A stretch of DNA of 64,000 nucleotides from Erythrobacter tepidarius. GTDB lineage: Bacteria > Pseudomonadota > Alphaproteobacteria > Sphingomonadales > Sphingomonadaceae. Under the pieces are notes generated by a model. It was not told where the DNA came from. It saw only the letters and a list, made by a program, of their open reading frames with translations, and searched no databases. Made by a program: the position numbers and the translations under genes. Below, piece by piece: positions 34,409 to 43,800 of the stretch. Positions within the stretch are counted from its first letter, which is position 1, and every line of letters begins with the position of its first letter. The stretch spans positions 59,780-123,779 of the forward strand of contig NZ_MUYJ01000012.1 of the NCBI RefSeq assembly GCF_002155695.1, given 5' to 3'.

Positions 34409-37400
34409 GTGAAAGAGGCGGAATTCAAGGCTTGGCTGGTCGCGCAAGGATATGCTCCGACGTCCATCGCCACATGGCTTTCCGACGGCCGCAAGGTCGA
34501 TGGCGCTTATGGTCTCGATGAGCAATTTGATCGAGACGGCGGTGCATCGATGCTTGCGGAAATGGCCTATTCCAGGTCCGACGAAGCGGCAGGCGCGCCC
34601 AATCCGAGCGCTATTGATCTTGGCGCCTCTTTCTACTCCAACCTCGCCGCATGTCGCGCTGCAGCCAGAGCCTATTTCCGCTTCCGCGCCTCCGAAGCGC
34701 GACCGGAAGGCAGATTTGGCGAGCTCGAACGGGCGGCGGTTCTTGAGGCGGTGGCGGCTTGCGAAGATGTCGGTGATCCCGCACAATATGTCGCCGGTCT
34801 CGGGCTCGGGCTGCCTAGCAGATATTGGCTGGTTCTCGATGGCAAACGCTATCCCAGCAAGGCGATCGTGCGCGATGCCTTGGCGAGGCGAGACAGCGAT
34901 TGGCTTCCCGGCGGTGGCGACTGCAAGATTGCGCTCGAAAGGCTTGGTTTCGTCGTCATCGACTGGCCCGAGCTGAAGCGAGCGCGCGACACATTCCTGC
35001 GCCAGATGCCGGACTTCACCGATTTTCGTGCGGCCTCAGGCGCATACTGGGATGTGGAGCGCAACTACAAGAACGGCCTGATCGCGCAGGCCCGAGAATT
35101 CGCCGCTCAGGCGGTTGAAGACCATGAAGCCGGTAAGCGCATCTTTCGCTCCCTAGCCACTGGCGGCCCGGGCATGCCGCTCAGTTGGCGCACACTTTCC
35201 AACCTGCAAGCAGTCGACCCCGCACTTCAGGAACGGTTTTATACGGTCGTGGGTGGATTGGCTCGAAGCGACGCTCGGCTCGAGGAAGCAATCCCGACAG
35301 CAGCGCGCGCGCTGGAACGCTTGCGCGACGAAGGTATCGCGGGCCTCACCCGAGGCGAAGTGCTTTCCATTTCAATCACCGTATGGGCAACCCTGCACCC
35401 CGATGAGGCGAGCTGGTTCAAGATTTCCAAAATCGGCGACATGGGCAGACGTCTGTTTGGTCGCAGGCTGTTTACACAGTCCAGTTTCAGCGAGGAGGAC
35501 CTCGCCGAATGGCTGCAACTCATGCGAGCGTTGTTTGGGCTGCTCGACAAGGAATTCGGTTGGCACCCGCAGGACATGTTCGATGTGCAGGGTTTCATCT
35601 GGGTTGTCGGAAACCCGGATGCGCCCCGCGAACTCGATCCGGTGCCGGTGTGGATGGTCACCTCGCTGTGGGGACAAGAGGACGGCGTGCCGCGCTTTCT
35701 CGATCGAAGCGAATGGAGCCTGCTTACAGATACTGAGAGTGCCAACAACCGCCGTGTCCGTGAAATGCAGGTCGGCGATCGCATTTTCCTGAAGGACTTC
35801 GTTCCGCGTGCCCGCGATTTGCCTTTCGATGCCGGGAACGGGATCGTCACCGCGCTTCGCTTTCGCGCAGCAGGCACCATCACTGAGGTTAGTGAAGACG
35901 GACTTCGTGTCGGCGTCGATTGGCAAGTATGGGACGAACCGCGCACCTGGTTCTTCTACACTAATAACGATGCCGTATGGCGGCTGCGGGATCCTGGAGA
36001 CAGCGTTTACGCTGACCAATTGCGGCGCTTCCTGCTCGACGGTGAACCGCAGGACTATGACTTGTTCTTGCAAGACCCCTTCTGGCGCGACCGCCTTTTC
36101 GGTGCCGCCGCAACCAATGAGGTGCCGACCGTGCAACCGACCAATCTCATCCTTTATGGGCCTCCGGGAACCGGCAAGACCTATCGGACGGCGCAGGAGG
36201 CCGTGCGGCTGTGCGGTGAAGCGGTGCCCGAGGATCGCGACGAGCTGATGCAGCGCTACGAGGAGCTATCCAAGGAAGGCCGCATCCGCTTCGTGACCTT
36301 CCACCAGAGTTTTTCCTACGAGGAATTCGTGGAGGGACTTCGTCCGGAAACGGCTCCAAGCGATGGGCAGGAAGGCCAAGCTGGGGGTTTTCGCCTTGAA
36401 CCGCGACCCGGAATCTTCCGTGAGCTCTGCGCGGTGGCCGGCGAAGCTGCAAGGGGACCGGCTGAGCCTGTTGGGTCGTTCGACTTCACCGGCAGGAATT
36501 TCTGGAAGATGGGCCTCGGCCAGATCGGCGTCGAGGACAGCGTCTATGATGCCTGTATCGCTGGGGATTATGTCGCCCTCGGTTGGGGCGGCGATGTCGA
36601 TTGGTCTGATGCCCGGTTCGCGAGCCTGGAAGCCATTCGAGAGGAATGGGCCAGTTCCCCCCGCGAGAATGAGCAGCCCAGCAATGTTACGCAGCTTCAT
36701 CCGTTCAGGAATACGATGAAAGTGGGCGACATCGTCGTCGTCCCCTTCGGCAACAAGGCATTCCGTGCGGTCGGCGAGGTGGTCGGTGAGTATTACTTCG
36801 CCCAGGACGGTGACCCGACCTACTATCATCGGCGGCGGGTTCGCTGGTTGAAGGTGCTTGATGAAGCGCTCCCCCTCGACACCATCATCGAAGGCGACTT
36901 CATGCAGCGCACGTTCTACTCTATTGCGTCAGGCCGGGTGAACAAGGAGGCGCTGGCCAGACTGGTTCGCCCCGTCGAAAGCGAAGGGCAGCCGGCTCGC
37001 CCTTCAGGTGCTGCGCAGCAATTCGTCCTCATCATCGACGAGATCAATCGTGCCAACGTTTCGAAGGTTTTCGGCGAGCTGATCACGCTGATCGAGCCCG
37101 ACAAGCGGCTCGGCATGCCCAATGCGCTCAAGGTGCGCCTGCCCTATTCCAAGCGGGAATTCGGCGTGCCAGCCAACCTCCACATCATCGGCACCATGAA
37201 CACCGCCGACCGCTCGATTGCGCTGCTCGACACAGCATTGCGCCGCCGGTTCCGGTTCGAGGAAATGGCCCCCGATACCTCGGTGCCAGCATTCATCGAG
37301 GCCGAGGAATCCACCGGGCTGCCACTCTCCAAGGTGCTCGAAACGATGAACCGCCGGATCGAATACCTCGTCGACCGCGATCACCGGATCGGTCATGCCT

Positions 37401-37690
37401 TCTTTATCGGCTGCAAAACCAAGGCCGATGTCGACGCGGTCATGCACGACAAGGTCATCCCGCTGCTCCAGGAATACTTCTTCGACGACTGGAACCGGCT
37501 TGCCGCAGTTCTGGGCGAGCGGGATAGAGGCGGCAACTTCCTCGAGTGCGACACGATCGAGGATCCGATGGGCGAGGGCGGAGAACCGCTCGCAAGCTGG
37601 AAGGTCCGGCCCTATTTCGACGAAGGCGCCTATACGCGGCTGATCTCGGCGAGGCCCGTGCCGAACGACGACACGGACATCGCCGCTTGA
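34409..37690 (+). CDS. mcrB: McrB-type AAA+ GTPase with two PUA/EVE-like modified-base domains
   Basis: A 1093-residue DNA-recognition and motor subunit. Seen: an N-terminal region with a ScoMcrA-like segment (DGKRYPSKAIVRDAL, about 145-160), an EVE/PUA-like module (about 410-535, VWMVTSLWGQEDG to FFYTNNDAVWRL), then the McrB motor: Walker A LYGPPGTGKTYR (about 582), VTFHQSFSYEEFVEGL, Walker B VLIIDEINRAN (about 873) and the signature GTMNTADRS (about 929). A second PUA/EVE-like module (about 690-837, FWKMGLGQIG to VGEVVGEYYF) is inserted inside the motor between the FHQSFSYEEF segment and Walker B. The GTG at 34409 has AAGGGGA 5 bases upstream. The stop overlaps the next gene. It should recognise modified cytosine and drive a nuclease partner. 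Confidence 0.88.
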   Translation: MKEAEFKAWLVAQGYAPTSIATWLSDGRKVDGAYGLDEQFDRDGGASMLAEMAYSRSDEAAGAPNPSAIDLGASFYSNLAACRAAARAYFRFRASEARPEGRFGELERAAVLEAVAACEDVGDPAQYVAGLGLGLPSRYWLVLDGKRYPSKAIVRDALARRDSDWLPGGGDCKIALERLGFVVIDWPELKRARDTFLRQMPDFTDFRAASGAYWDVERNYKNGLIAQAREFAAQAVEDHEAGKRIFRSLATGGPGMPLSWRTLSNLQAVDPALQERFYTVVGGLARSDARLEEAIPTAARALERLRDEGIAGLTRGEVLSISITVWATLHPDEASWFKISKIGDMGRRLFGRRLFTQSSFSEEDLAEWLQLMRALFGLLDKEFGWHPQDMFDVQGFIWVVGNPDAPRELDPVPVWMVTSLWGQEDGVPRFLDRSEWSLLTDTESANNRRVREMQVGDRIFLKDFVPRARDLPFDAGNGIVTALRFRAAGTITEVSEDGLRVGVDWQVWDEPRTWFFYTNNDAVWRLRDPGDSVYADQLRRFLLDGEPQDYDLFLQDPFWRDRLFGAAATNEVPTVQPTNLILYGPPGTGKTYRTAQEAVRLCGEAVPEDRDELMQRYEELSKEGRIRFVTFHQSFSYEEFVEGLRPETAPSDGQEGQAGGFRLEPRPGIFRELCAVAGEAARGPAEPVGSFDFTGRNFWKMGLGQIGVEDSVYDACIAGDYVALGWGGDVDWSDARFASLEAIREEWASSPRENEQPSNVTQLHPFRNTMKVGDIVVVPFGNKAFRAVGEVVGEYYFAQDGDPTYYHRRRVRWLKVLDEALPLDTIIEGDFMQRTFYSIASGRVNKEALARLVRPVESEGQPARPSGAAQQFVLIIDEINRANVSKVFGELITLIEPDKRLGMPNALKVRLPYSKREFGVPANLHIIGTMNTADRSIALLDTALRRRFRFEEMAPDTSVPAFIEAEESTGLPLSKVLETMNRRIEYLVDRDHRIGHAFFIGCKTKADVDAVMHDKVIPLLQEYFFDDWNRLAAVLGERDRGGNFLECDTIEDPMGEGGEPLASWKVRPYFDEGAYTRLISARPVPNDDTDIAA

Positions 37691-38430
37691 GCGCGCCTCA
37701 GCCCCTTTTCCTGCCCGGCGTGCCGGAAGCGCTGATCCGCGAGGTCTACGATCACGCGGCCGGCAATGAGATCGCCAGCGGCAAGTTTGCCAGCCCGCAA
37801 AGCAGCGCGGCGCTGGCGGCCAATGGCTTCGGCTGGTTTCTGGAACGTCCCGGCGAGTGCCCGCTGTTTCCCGCGATCGCCGATCTGGCTGAGCCTGTGC
37901 GCAAGGTCGCCATCGAGCGCGAGTTGCGCTTCCCGTGGAGCGGGGGGCGCCATCCGTGGCTCGATGCGGTGTTGTGGACGGACACCCATGTGATCGGCGT
38001 CGAGTCCAAACGCTACGAGCCGTTCCGCGACACCAAGGTTGCAGAGCTGGCAGATGCCTATGATCGTGACGTCTGGGGCGAGGGCATGCAAGGCTGGTGC
38101 ACCATGCGCGACTTGCTGCGCGCCGAACCCCGACGCTACAAGCATCTCGACGCCGCGCAGCTGGTGAAGCACGCGCTGGGCCTTGCGACCGAAAGCACCC
38201 GTTCGGACCTGTCGCCAGTGCTGGTCTATCTCTACGCCGAACCGATCGACGCCTGCCGCAACGCCGGTGTAGCCTTCCTCGCCCACCGCCGCGAGATCGA
38301 GGATTTTCATGGCATCGTCGCTGGCAACCGAGTGCGCTTCGCCGCGTGCTCTTGGCGCGGCTGGCTGGCCTGTTTCGAGAGGGATGCTGCCGATCATGCC
38401 CGCGCGCTGCGCAAGGTTTTCGCGCCGTGA
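37687..38430 (+). CDS. PD-(D/E)XK nuclease in the McrBC operon (PGN_0703-like)
   Basis: A 247-residue protein between McrB and McrC. The TTG at 37687 overlaps the McrB stop (TTGA) and is the only start that fits tight coupling; upstream extensions run inside the McrB gene. The core RHPWLDAVLWTDTHVIGVESKRYEPF (about 75-105) has the Asp ... Glu-Ser-Lys arrangement of the PD-(D/E)XK fold, like PGN_0703-family restriction endonucleases. The stop overlaps the McrC start (GTGA). Classical McrBC has only McrC as nuclease, so this extra enzyme is a real difference; it may act on non-methylated or tailored targets. Confidence 0.78.
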   Translation: MSAPQPLFLPGVPEALIREVYDHAAGNEIASGKFASPQSSAALAANGFGWFLERPGECPLFPAIADLAEPVRKVAIERELRFPWSGGRHPWLDAVLWTDTHVIGVESKRYEPFRDTKVAELADAYDRDVWGEGMQGWCTMRDLLRAEPRRYKHLDAAQLVKHALGLATESTRSDLSPVLVYLYAEPIDACRNAGVAFLAHRREIEDFHGIVAGNRVRFAACSWRGWLACFERDAADHARALRKVFAP

Positions 38431-39758
38431 CCCACCTTACCGTCCACGAATGGGGTCATGTCCGGTTCGGCGAGCGCGGTCTGACCCGCGAGCATGCGCA
38501 TGCGCTTCACGCCGCCGCCTGCGAGCACCCGCTGGCGCATGAGGATGCGACCAATATCCTCGTTCTCGGACGCGACCGGCTCATCGCCCGCCAGATGGTA
38601 GGTATGGTGTCGGCCAAAGGATGCAGTCTCGAGATCTTGCCCAAGGTCGATCCCGATGCAGGGAGAGAGGAGAATGACGAGACAGTGCGTAGCCGCCTCG
38701 TGCGGATGCTCGATGTGGCGCTCGGCCTCGATCTGGACATCGGCGCCGAGGCCGCGATTGCCCGGCAGAAGAACACCCTGCTGGAAATCCTGATCGATGC
38801 TTTCGCTACCCGCTTGCTGGCCGAGGTGCGGCGTGGCCTTCCGCGGGCCTATCGCCAGTGCGAGGAAGATCTGCCGGCCCTGCGCGGACGGCTCGATGTG
38901 ACTCGCCAGTTTACCCGCAATGCCGTGCGGCCGGACCGGCTCGCCTGCCGCTTCGATCAGCTGGAGGCGGATACGCCGTTGATGCGGATCATGGCGGCGG
39001 CGACCGCCTTCCTCGCGCGTCACGCCCGCACGCTTGGCACCCGGCGCAAGCTTGATGAGCTGCGCCATGCCCTCGCTGACATTCCGCTGATGTCGGTCAG
39101 GCGCTTGCCCTGGCAAGCCGTGCGGATCGACCGCACCAACCGGCGCTGGGCGGCGCTGTTCCGGCTCGCTCGCTTGCTGCTCCAGCGCGACTGGCAGGCG
39201 ACCCACCACGCCGCCAAGGCCCCCGAGGGACTGACGCTGCTGTTCCCGATGAATGACCTGTTCGAGAAATATATCGCGGTGCTTCTGCGCCGAGCACTGG
39301 TGGGCACCGGGATCGAGGTGATTGATCAGGGCGGTCACCGGGCCTGCCTCGGCGCCTTCACCGGAGAACATCTGGAGAATGGTGACGTCTTCCGCACCAT
39401 GCCCGACATCATGCTGCGTCGCAGGGGTGAGATCGTCGCAATCATCGACACCAAGTGGAAAAAGCTGAGCTTTGACCCGCTCGACCGGAAACAGGGGGTG
39501 AGCCAGGCTGATGTCTATCAGCTTATGGCCTATGCCCGGCTCTATCGCACTGCCGAACTGATGCTGCTCTATCCCGGCAAGCCGGGGCAGGGCTGCGCGG
39601 AGCGTGCGCAGTTTGGCATCGCGGGTGGGCGCGAGCGCCTCAGGATCGCCACCGCGGACATTTCGCTGGACGAGCAGGTTCTGACCAAGGCGCTCAGGAG
39701 GTTGGTAACGGCCCCCTCAGTCACCGCGGCGGGACCATTAGCTCTGGTGGCAGGATAG
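38427..39758 (+). CDS. mcrC: McrC-type endonuclease subunit
   Basis: A 443-residue McrC. It begins with the conserved N-terminal beta-rich region (HLTVHEWGHVRFGERG, LVGMVSAKGCSLEILPKVD) and ends with the PD-(D/E)XK nuclease, in which MPDIMLRRRGEIVAIIDTKWK (about 325-345) supplies the Asp ... Asp-Thr-Lys site and YQLMAYARLYRT the helix after it. It docks on the McrB hexamer and cuts DNA. The GTG at 38427 overlaps the previous stop by 4 bases, so McrB, the extra nuclease and McrC form one translationally coupled operon. Confidence 0.88.
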   Translation: MTHLTVHEWGHVRFGERGLTREHAHALHAAACEHPLAHEDATNILVLGRDRLIARQMVGMVSAKGCSLEILPKVDPDAGREENDETVRSRLVRMLDVALGLDLDIGAEAAIARQKNTLLEILIDAFATRLLAEVRRGLPRAYRQCEEDLPALRGRLDVTRQFTRNAVRPDRLACRFDQLEADTPLMRIMAAATAFLARHARTLGTRRKLDELRHALADIPLMSVRRLPWQAVRIDRTNRRWAALFRLARLLLQRDWQATHHAAKAPEGLTLLFPMNDLFEKYIAVLLRRALVGTGIEVIDQGGHRACLGAFTGEHLENGDVFRTMPDIMLRRRGEIVAIIDTKWKKLSFDPLDRKQGVSQADVYQLMAYARLYRTAELMLLYPGKPGQGCAERAQFGIAGGRERLRIATADISLDEQVLTKALRRLVTAPSVTAAGPLALVAG

Positions 39759-39767
39759 CACGGCGCA

Positions 39768-40748
39768 ATGGCACGCAACGCAAAACTCGACCGGCTGTTG
39801 ACGCTGGTGAAGGCGCTGGGAGAGAGCGCCGAAGGGCTGACCCTCGACGAGATGGCCGAGGTGATCGGCGCGAACCGCCGCACGGCCGAGCGGCTGCGCG
39901 ATCTGATCCTCGTCCATTTCGATCTCGAGGAAAGCATCGACGATCGGCAGAAGCGTTTCCGCATCCCCGGCGCGCTGCCTTCGCCGTTCACCCAGCCCAA
40001 CGTGGCCGAGATCGCGGCGCTGCAATCAATCGCCGAGACCGCACGACGGACCGGCTCGGCGCAGGCCCCGTTGCTCGACAGTCTCGCCGGCAAGGTGCAG
40101 GCGAGCCTCAGGCGCGAGGTCAAGAGCCGGATGGCGCCCGATCTCGAACCGCTCGTCCGGCTCCAGCGCCACCACGTTCCCGCCGGCCCGATGATCGAAC
40201 ATGCGCCCGAGACCGTCGCGCAGGTGCAGGGCGCGATGATGGCGGGGATGTGCGTCGAGTTCGATTACCTTGCCGAAGGGGCGACGGAAGCGAAATGGCG
40301 GCGGGTCATCCCGCTCGGCCTGATCCACAGCGCGGCGAGCTATCTCATCGGCCAGATTCCGGGACGCGATCTCGAACCCGTGCCTTACCGCCTCGACCGG
40401 ATGAGCGCCGCGCGGGTTAGCAACCAGCCGGGCGCGGCGGGCGACGATTGGGACCTCGATGCGTGGATGGGGGAAAGCTTCGGGATCTGGCGCGAGCAGG
40501 GCCATGAGATCGTCTTGCGGGTCGCCCGCGAAAGCGCAGAACGTGCCCGCCGATGGCGATTTCACCCCCGGCAGGTGATCGAGGAGGACGGCGAGGAACT
40601 GATCGTGCGCTTCCACTCGGGCGGCCTGCGCGAGATCGCCGAGCACCTGTTCACCTGGGGCGGAGAGGTGCGGATCGAGGCGCCCGAGGAACTGCGCGCG
40701 GTGATGCGCGAGCGGGTGAACCTGGTTGCACAATCTGTCGACAAGTAA
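39768..40748 (+). CDS. WYL-domain transcription regulator
   Basis: A 326-residue helix-turn-helix regulator with a WYL domain. The N-terminal winged helix holds LTLDEMAEVIGANRRTAERLRD (residues about 25-45). The middle has the WYL core (ECVEFDYLAEGATEAKWRRVIPLGLI), and the C-terminus is the WCX extension (about 230-320). WYL regulators of the BrxR/CapW type often sit at the 5' end of defense operons and repress them until damage or phage signals appear. It starts 9 bases after McrC and ends 67 bases before the large helicase gene, so it probably controls the operon that follows, or both. Confidence 0.86.
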   Translation: MARNAKLDRLLTLVKALGESAEGLTLDEMAEVIGANRRTAERLRDLILVHFDLEESIDDRQKRFRIPGALPSPFTQPNVAEIAALQSIAETARRTGSAQAPLLDSLAGKVQASLRREVKSRMAPDLEPLVRLQRHHVPAGPMIEHAPETVAQVQGAMMAGMCVEFDYLAEGATEAKWRRVIPLGLIHSAASYLIGQIPGRDLEPVPYRLDRMSAARVSNQPGAAGDDWDLDAWMGESFGIWREQGHEIVLRVARESAERARRWRFHPRQVIEEDGEELIVRFHSGGLREIAEHLFTWGGEVRIEAPEELRAVMRERVNLVAQSVDK

Positions 40749-40815
40749 GTGTCGGAATAGCCGATGCCTTTTGATTTAGCATGGCTATAGTGAAGAAATT
40801 GACTGAGGGGTCTCC

Positions 40816-43800
40816 ATGAACGTTTTCGAGCTCGATGCCGATCTGATCGCTCGCTACGAAAAGTTTGCTCGATCGTTCACCTCGATCCGGGCGGATGATC
40901 TGCGCGAGCAGGTCGATGCGATCTACGCGAGTGGGAAGTTCTGGCCTGAGCCGCTGATCGGGCTCAACCCCGAGTTCAAGAAGGGGCGCTCGGTCACTGC
41001 ACTCGTTAGCGAGGGCTTGGTCGATCCGGACCTACCCAAGGTTCTGGCACTCGGTTCTCCGCGCAAGTCCATCGACCTTCATCTTCACCAGGACGAAGCC
41101 CTGATGAAGGCCTTGCAGCACAAGAACTATATCGTCACGACGGGGACGGGCTCGGGTAAATCCTTGTGTTTCTTCGTCCCGATCATCAACCGCATCCTCG
41201 AGGCGCGGCGCGCGGGCGAACCGCGCCGCACCCGGGCAATTGTCATCTACCCGATGAACGCTCTGGCAAACTCCCAACGTGAGGAGCTGGAGAAGTTCAT
41301 CGAGGGCTGCGGTCTTGACCCGTCGCTCAAGCCGACATTCGCCCGCTATACTGGTCAGGAGCAGGATAGCGAACGTCGCGCCGTCGCAGCAGACGCGCCG
41401 GACATCATCCTCACCAACTTCATGATGCTCGAGCTGCTGATGACAAGGCAGGACGAACTCGACCGCCAAGTCATCGAGAACATGCAGGGACTGGAGTTCC
41501 TCGTGCTCGATGAACTGCACACCTATCGAGGTCGGCAAGGTGCCGACGTCGCGATGTTGGTGCGCCGCGTGAGAGAGCGCATGGGCGCGAGCAATATGCT
41601 TTGCATCGGCACATCGGCCACGATGGCGTCAGGGGAAAGGGATGCCGGACGAAAAGCCGTGGCCGAGGTTGGCACGCTCCTTTTCGGTAGCCCGGTCGCG
41701 AGCGAAGATGTCGTCACAGAAAGCCTTGTGAGGCGGACCGAGGGCATGCCCTCCGAAAGTGTGCTGAGGGCTGCTGTTCTCGATCCTCCTCCGGCACCGG
41801 ATTTCGAGAGTTTCGCGGCTGATCCGCTCGCCTGCTGGATCGAGATGAACATCGGTCTCGAAGGCGGCGAGGTGCTTAAGCGGCGAACACCGCGCACCCT
41901 GACGGAGGCGGCTGCCGATCTCGCTTCGGTTACTGGGCTTGAGCCGACGCAGTGCCACCATGCCTTGGCCGATCGTCTGATCGCCATGAGCGCATGCCGC
42001 AACGAACGCGATCAAGCATTCATGGCTTTCAAGCTGCACCGGTTTCTGTCGGGTGCCGGGACAGCGCAATCGACACTGGCAGCGGCGGGAGCTCGGCGGG
42101 TTTCGCTGGCTGGCGAGCTTTATGACCGTGAAGAGAGCACGGCACGTCTCTATCCCTTGTTCTTCTGCCGCGATTGTGGGCAGGAGGTTCACAGCGTTTC
42201 GATCGATGATTTCGGGAAGGTAATTGCTCGCCCGATCGATCTCAGTCCCCGGTCGGATACCTCCGGGACAGATCTTGAGCACGGCTTTTTGGTGCCCGAT
42301 GCGTTAGGCGATCTCGATTTCGCTGGCTCTATCGAGGACTATCCAGCTTCCTGGTTGGAGACGACCCCCGCCGGGCAGCAGCGCCTTAAGGGTAGTCACC
42401 GCGGCAAGCACGAAGGACGCATGATGCGTCTTAGCCCGAAGGGTGAGCATGACCCTGATGGTCTGTTGTGCTGGTTCTTCCCCGGTCCTTACCGGTTCTG
42501 CCCGCGCTGCAAGCACGAACCTGCACCGCAAGCCCGCGACATAAACAAGCTCGCCGGGCTTTCGGCCGAAGGGCGCAGCTCGGCGACCACCCTGATCACT
42601 ACGGCGGCGCTCGACTGGATGGACCGCGCGGGCGAGCCTGATGACAAGCACCGGCGCAAGCTGCTTGGCTTTACCGACAATAGGCAGGATGCAGCGCTGC
42701 AGTCCGGGCACTTCAACGATTTCATCTTCGTCACCTTGCTGCGCGGGGCAATGCTGCAGGCGGTGCGTTCGGCGGGAAGCGACGGGCTTACCCATGAAGA
42801 GTTCGGCAACGCCTTGCGCAAGGCGCTCGGGTTCGATCCCGAGCTTCGCGAACGCCGCAAGGAATGGATGCTCGACCCCGATCCGGTTAGTTTCTCGGCA
42901 CTCGACGAAGCCAAGAAAGCGATCAACCGGGTGCTGGCTCATCGGCTTTGGAACGACCTGCGCCGTGGCTGGCGCTACACCAATCCCAATCTCGACCAAT
43001 TGGCGCTGATCAAGGTCGAATATCCCGGCATCGCGATGCTGGCGTCCGATCAGGAGACCTGCTCAGGGCGGCACCGGGAGCGCATGAGCGAAAGCGAGGA
43101 GCGGGGTTTCAGGATCCTAGCGAACATCACGCCGGCCACGCGGCAGGAGATATTTGGCTTCCTGTTCGACCACATGCGGCAAGGCCTTGCGATCGCAGCC
43201 GATGCGCTCGACCAGACCGAGCTTGAGGCAATCGGGGCAAAGTCGCGGCAGTTCTTGAAGGACCCTTGGGCGATCTCGCTGGAAGAGGAACACCACGATC
43301 TCAACACGCAGGCCGCCTTGGTCGTGGGCACGCAGGGGGGCAAATACGACAGGATCATCCGGGTTTCCGGCCGTGGGGGGCTCGCAAGGAAGATCGCCGC
43401 GAAGTTCGGAGAACTGCCGCTCGCCGACCGCGAACCGCTGATCGAGGCGATGCTGCGCGCCGCGGCGCGGCATCAGATGGTGCGGGAGTTTGCCGCGGGA
43501 CCGATGCTGGGCTGGAAGCTCGCGCCCGGCGCTCTGCGCCTTGTCCCCGGCGACAGCGACGCCAAGCCGAGCCAGAGCAACCAATTCTTCGCCGAGCTCT
43601 ACTCCGATGTGGCGGCCCGGCTGGCGTCTCCCGGCACCATGCCGCTCGCCTTCGAAGCGCGTGAGCATACCGCACAGGTCGACGCGCTGGTCCGGGAACT
43701 GCGCGAATGCCGCTTCCGCTACGGGGAGAGCGACAAGGGACGCATCATCGAGATGGCCGGCGAGGCCAAGGTCGCCGCCGAGAAACGGGATTTCCTGCCG

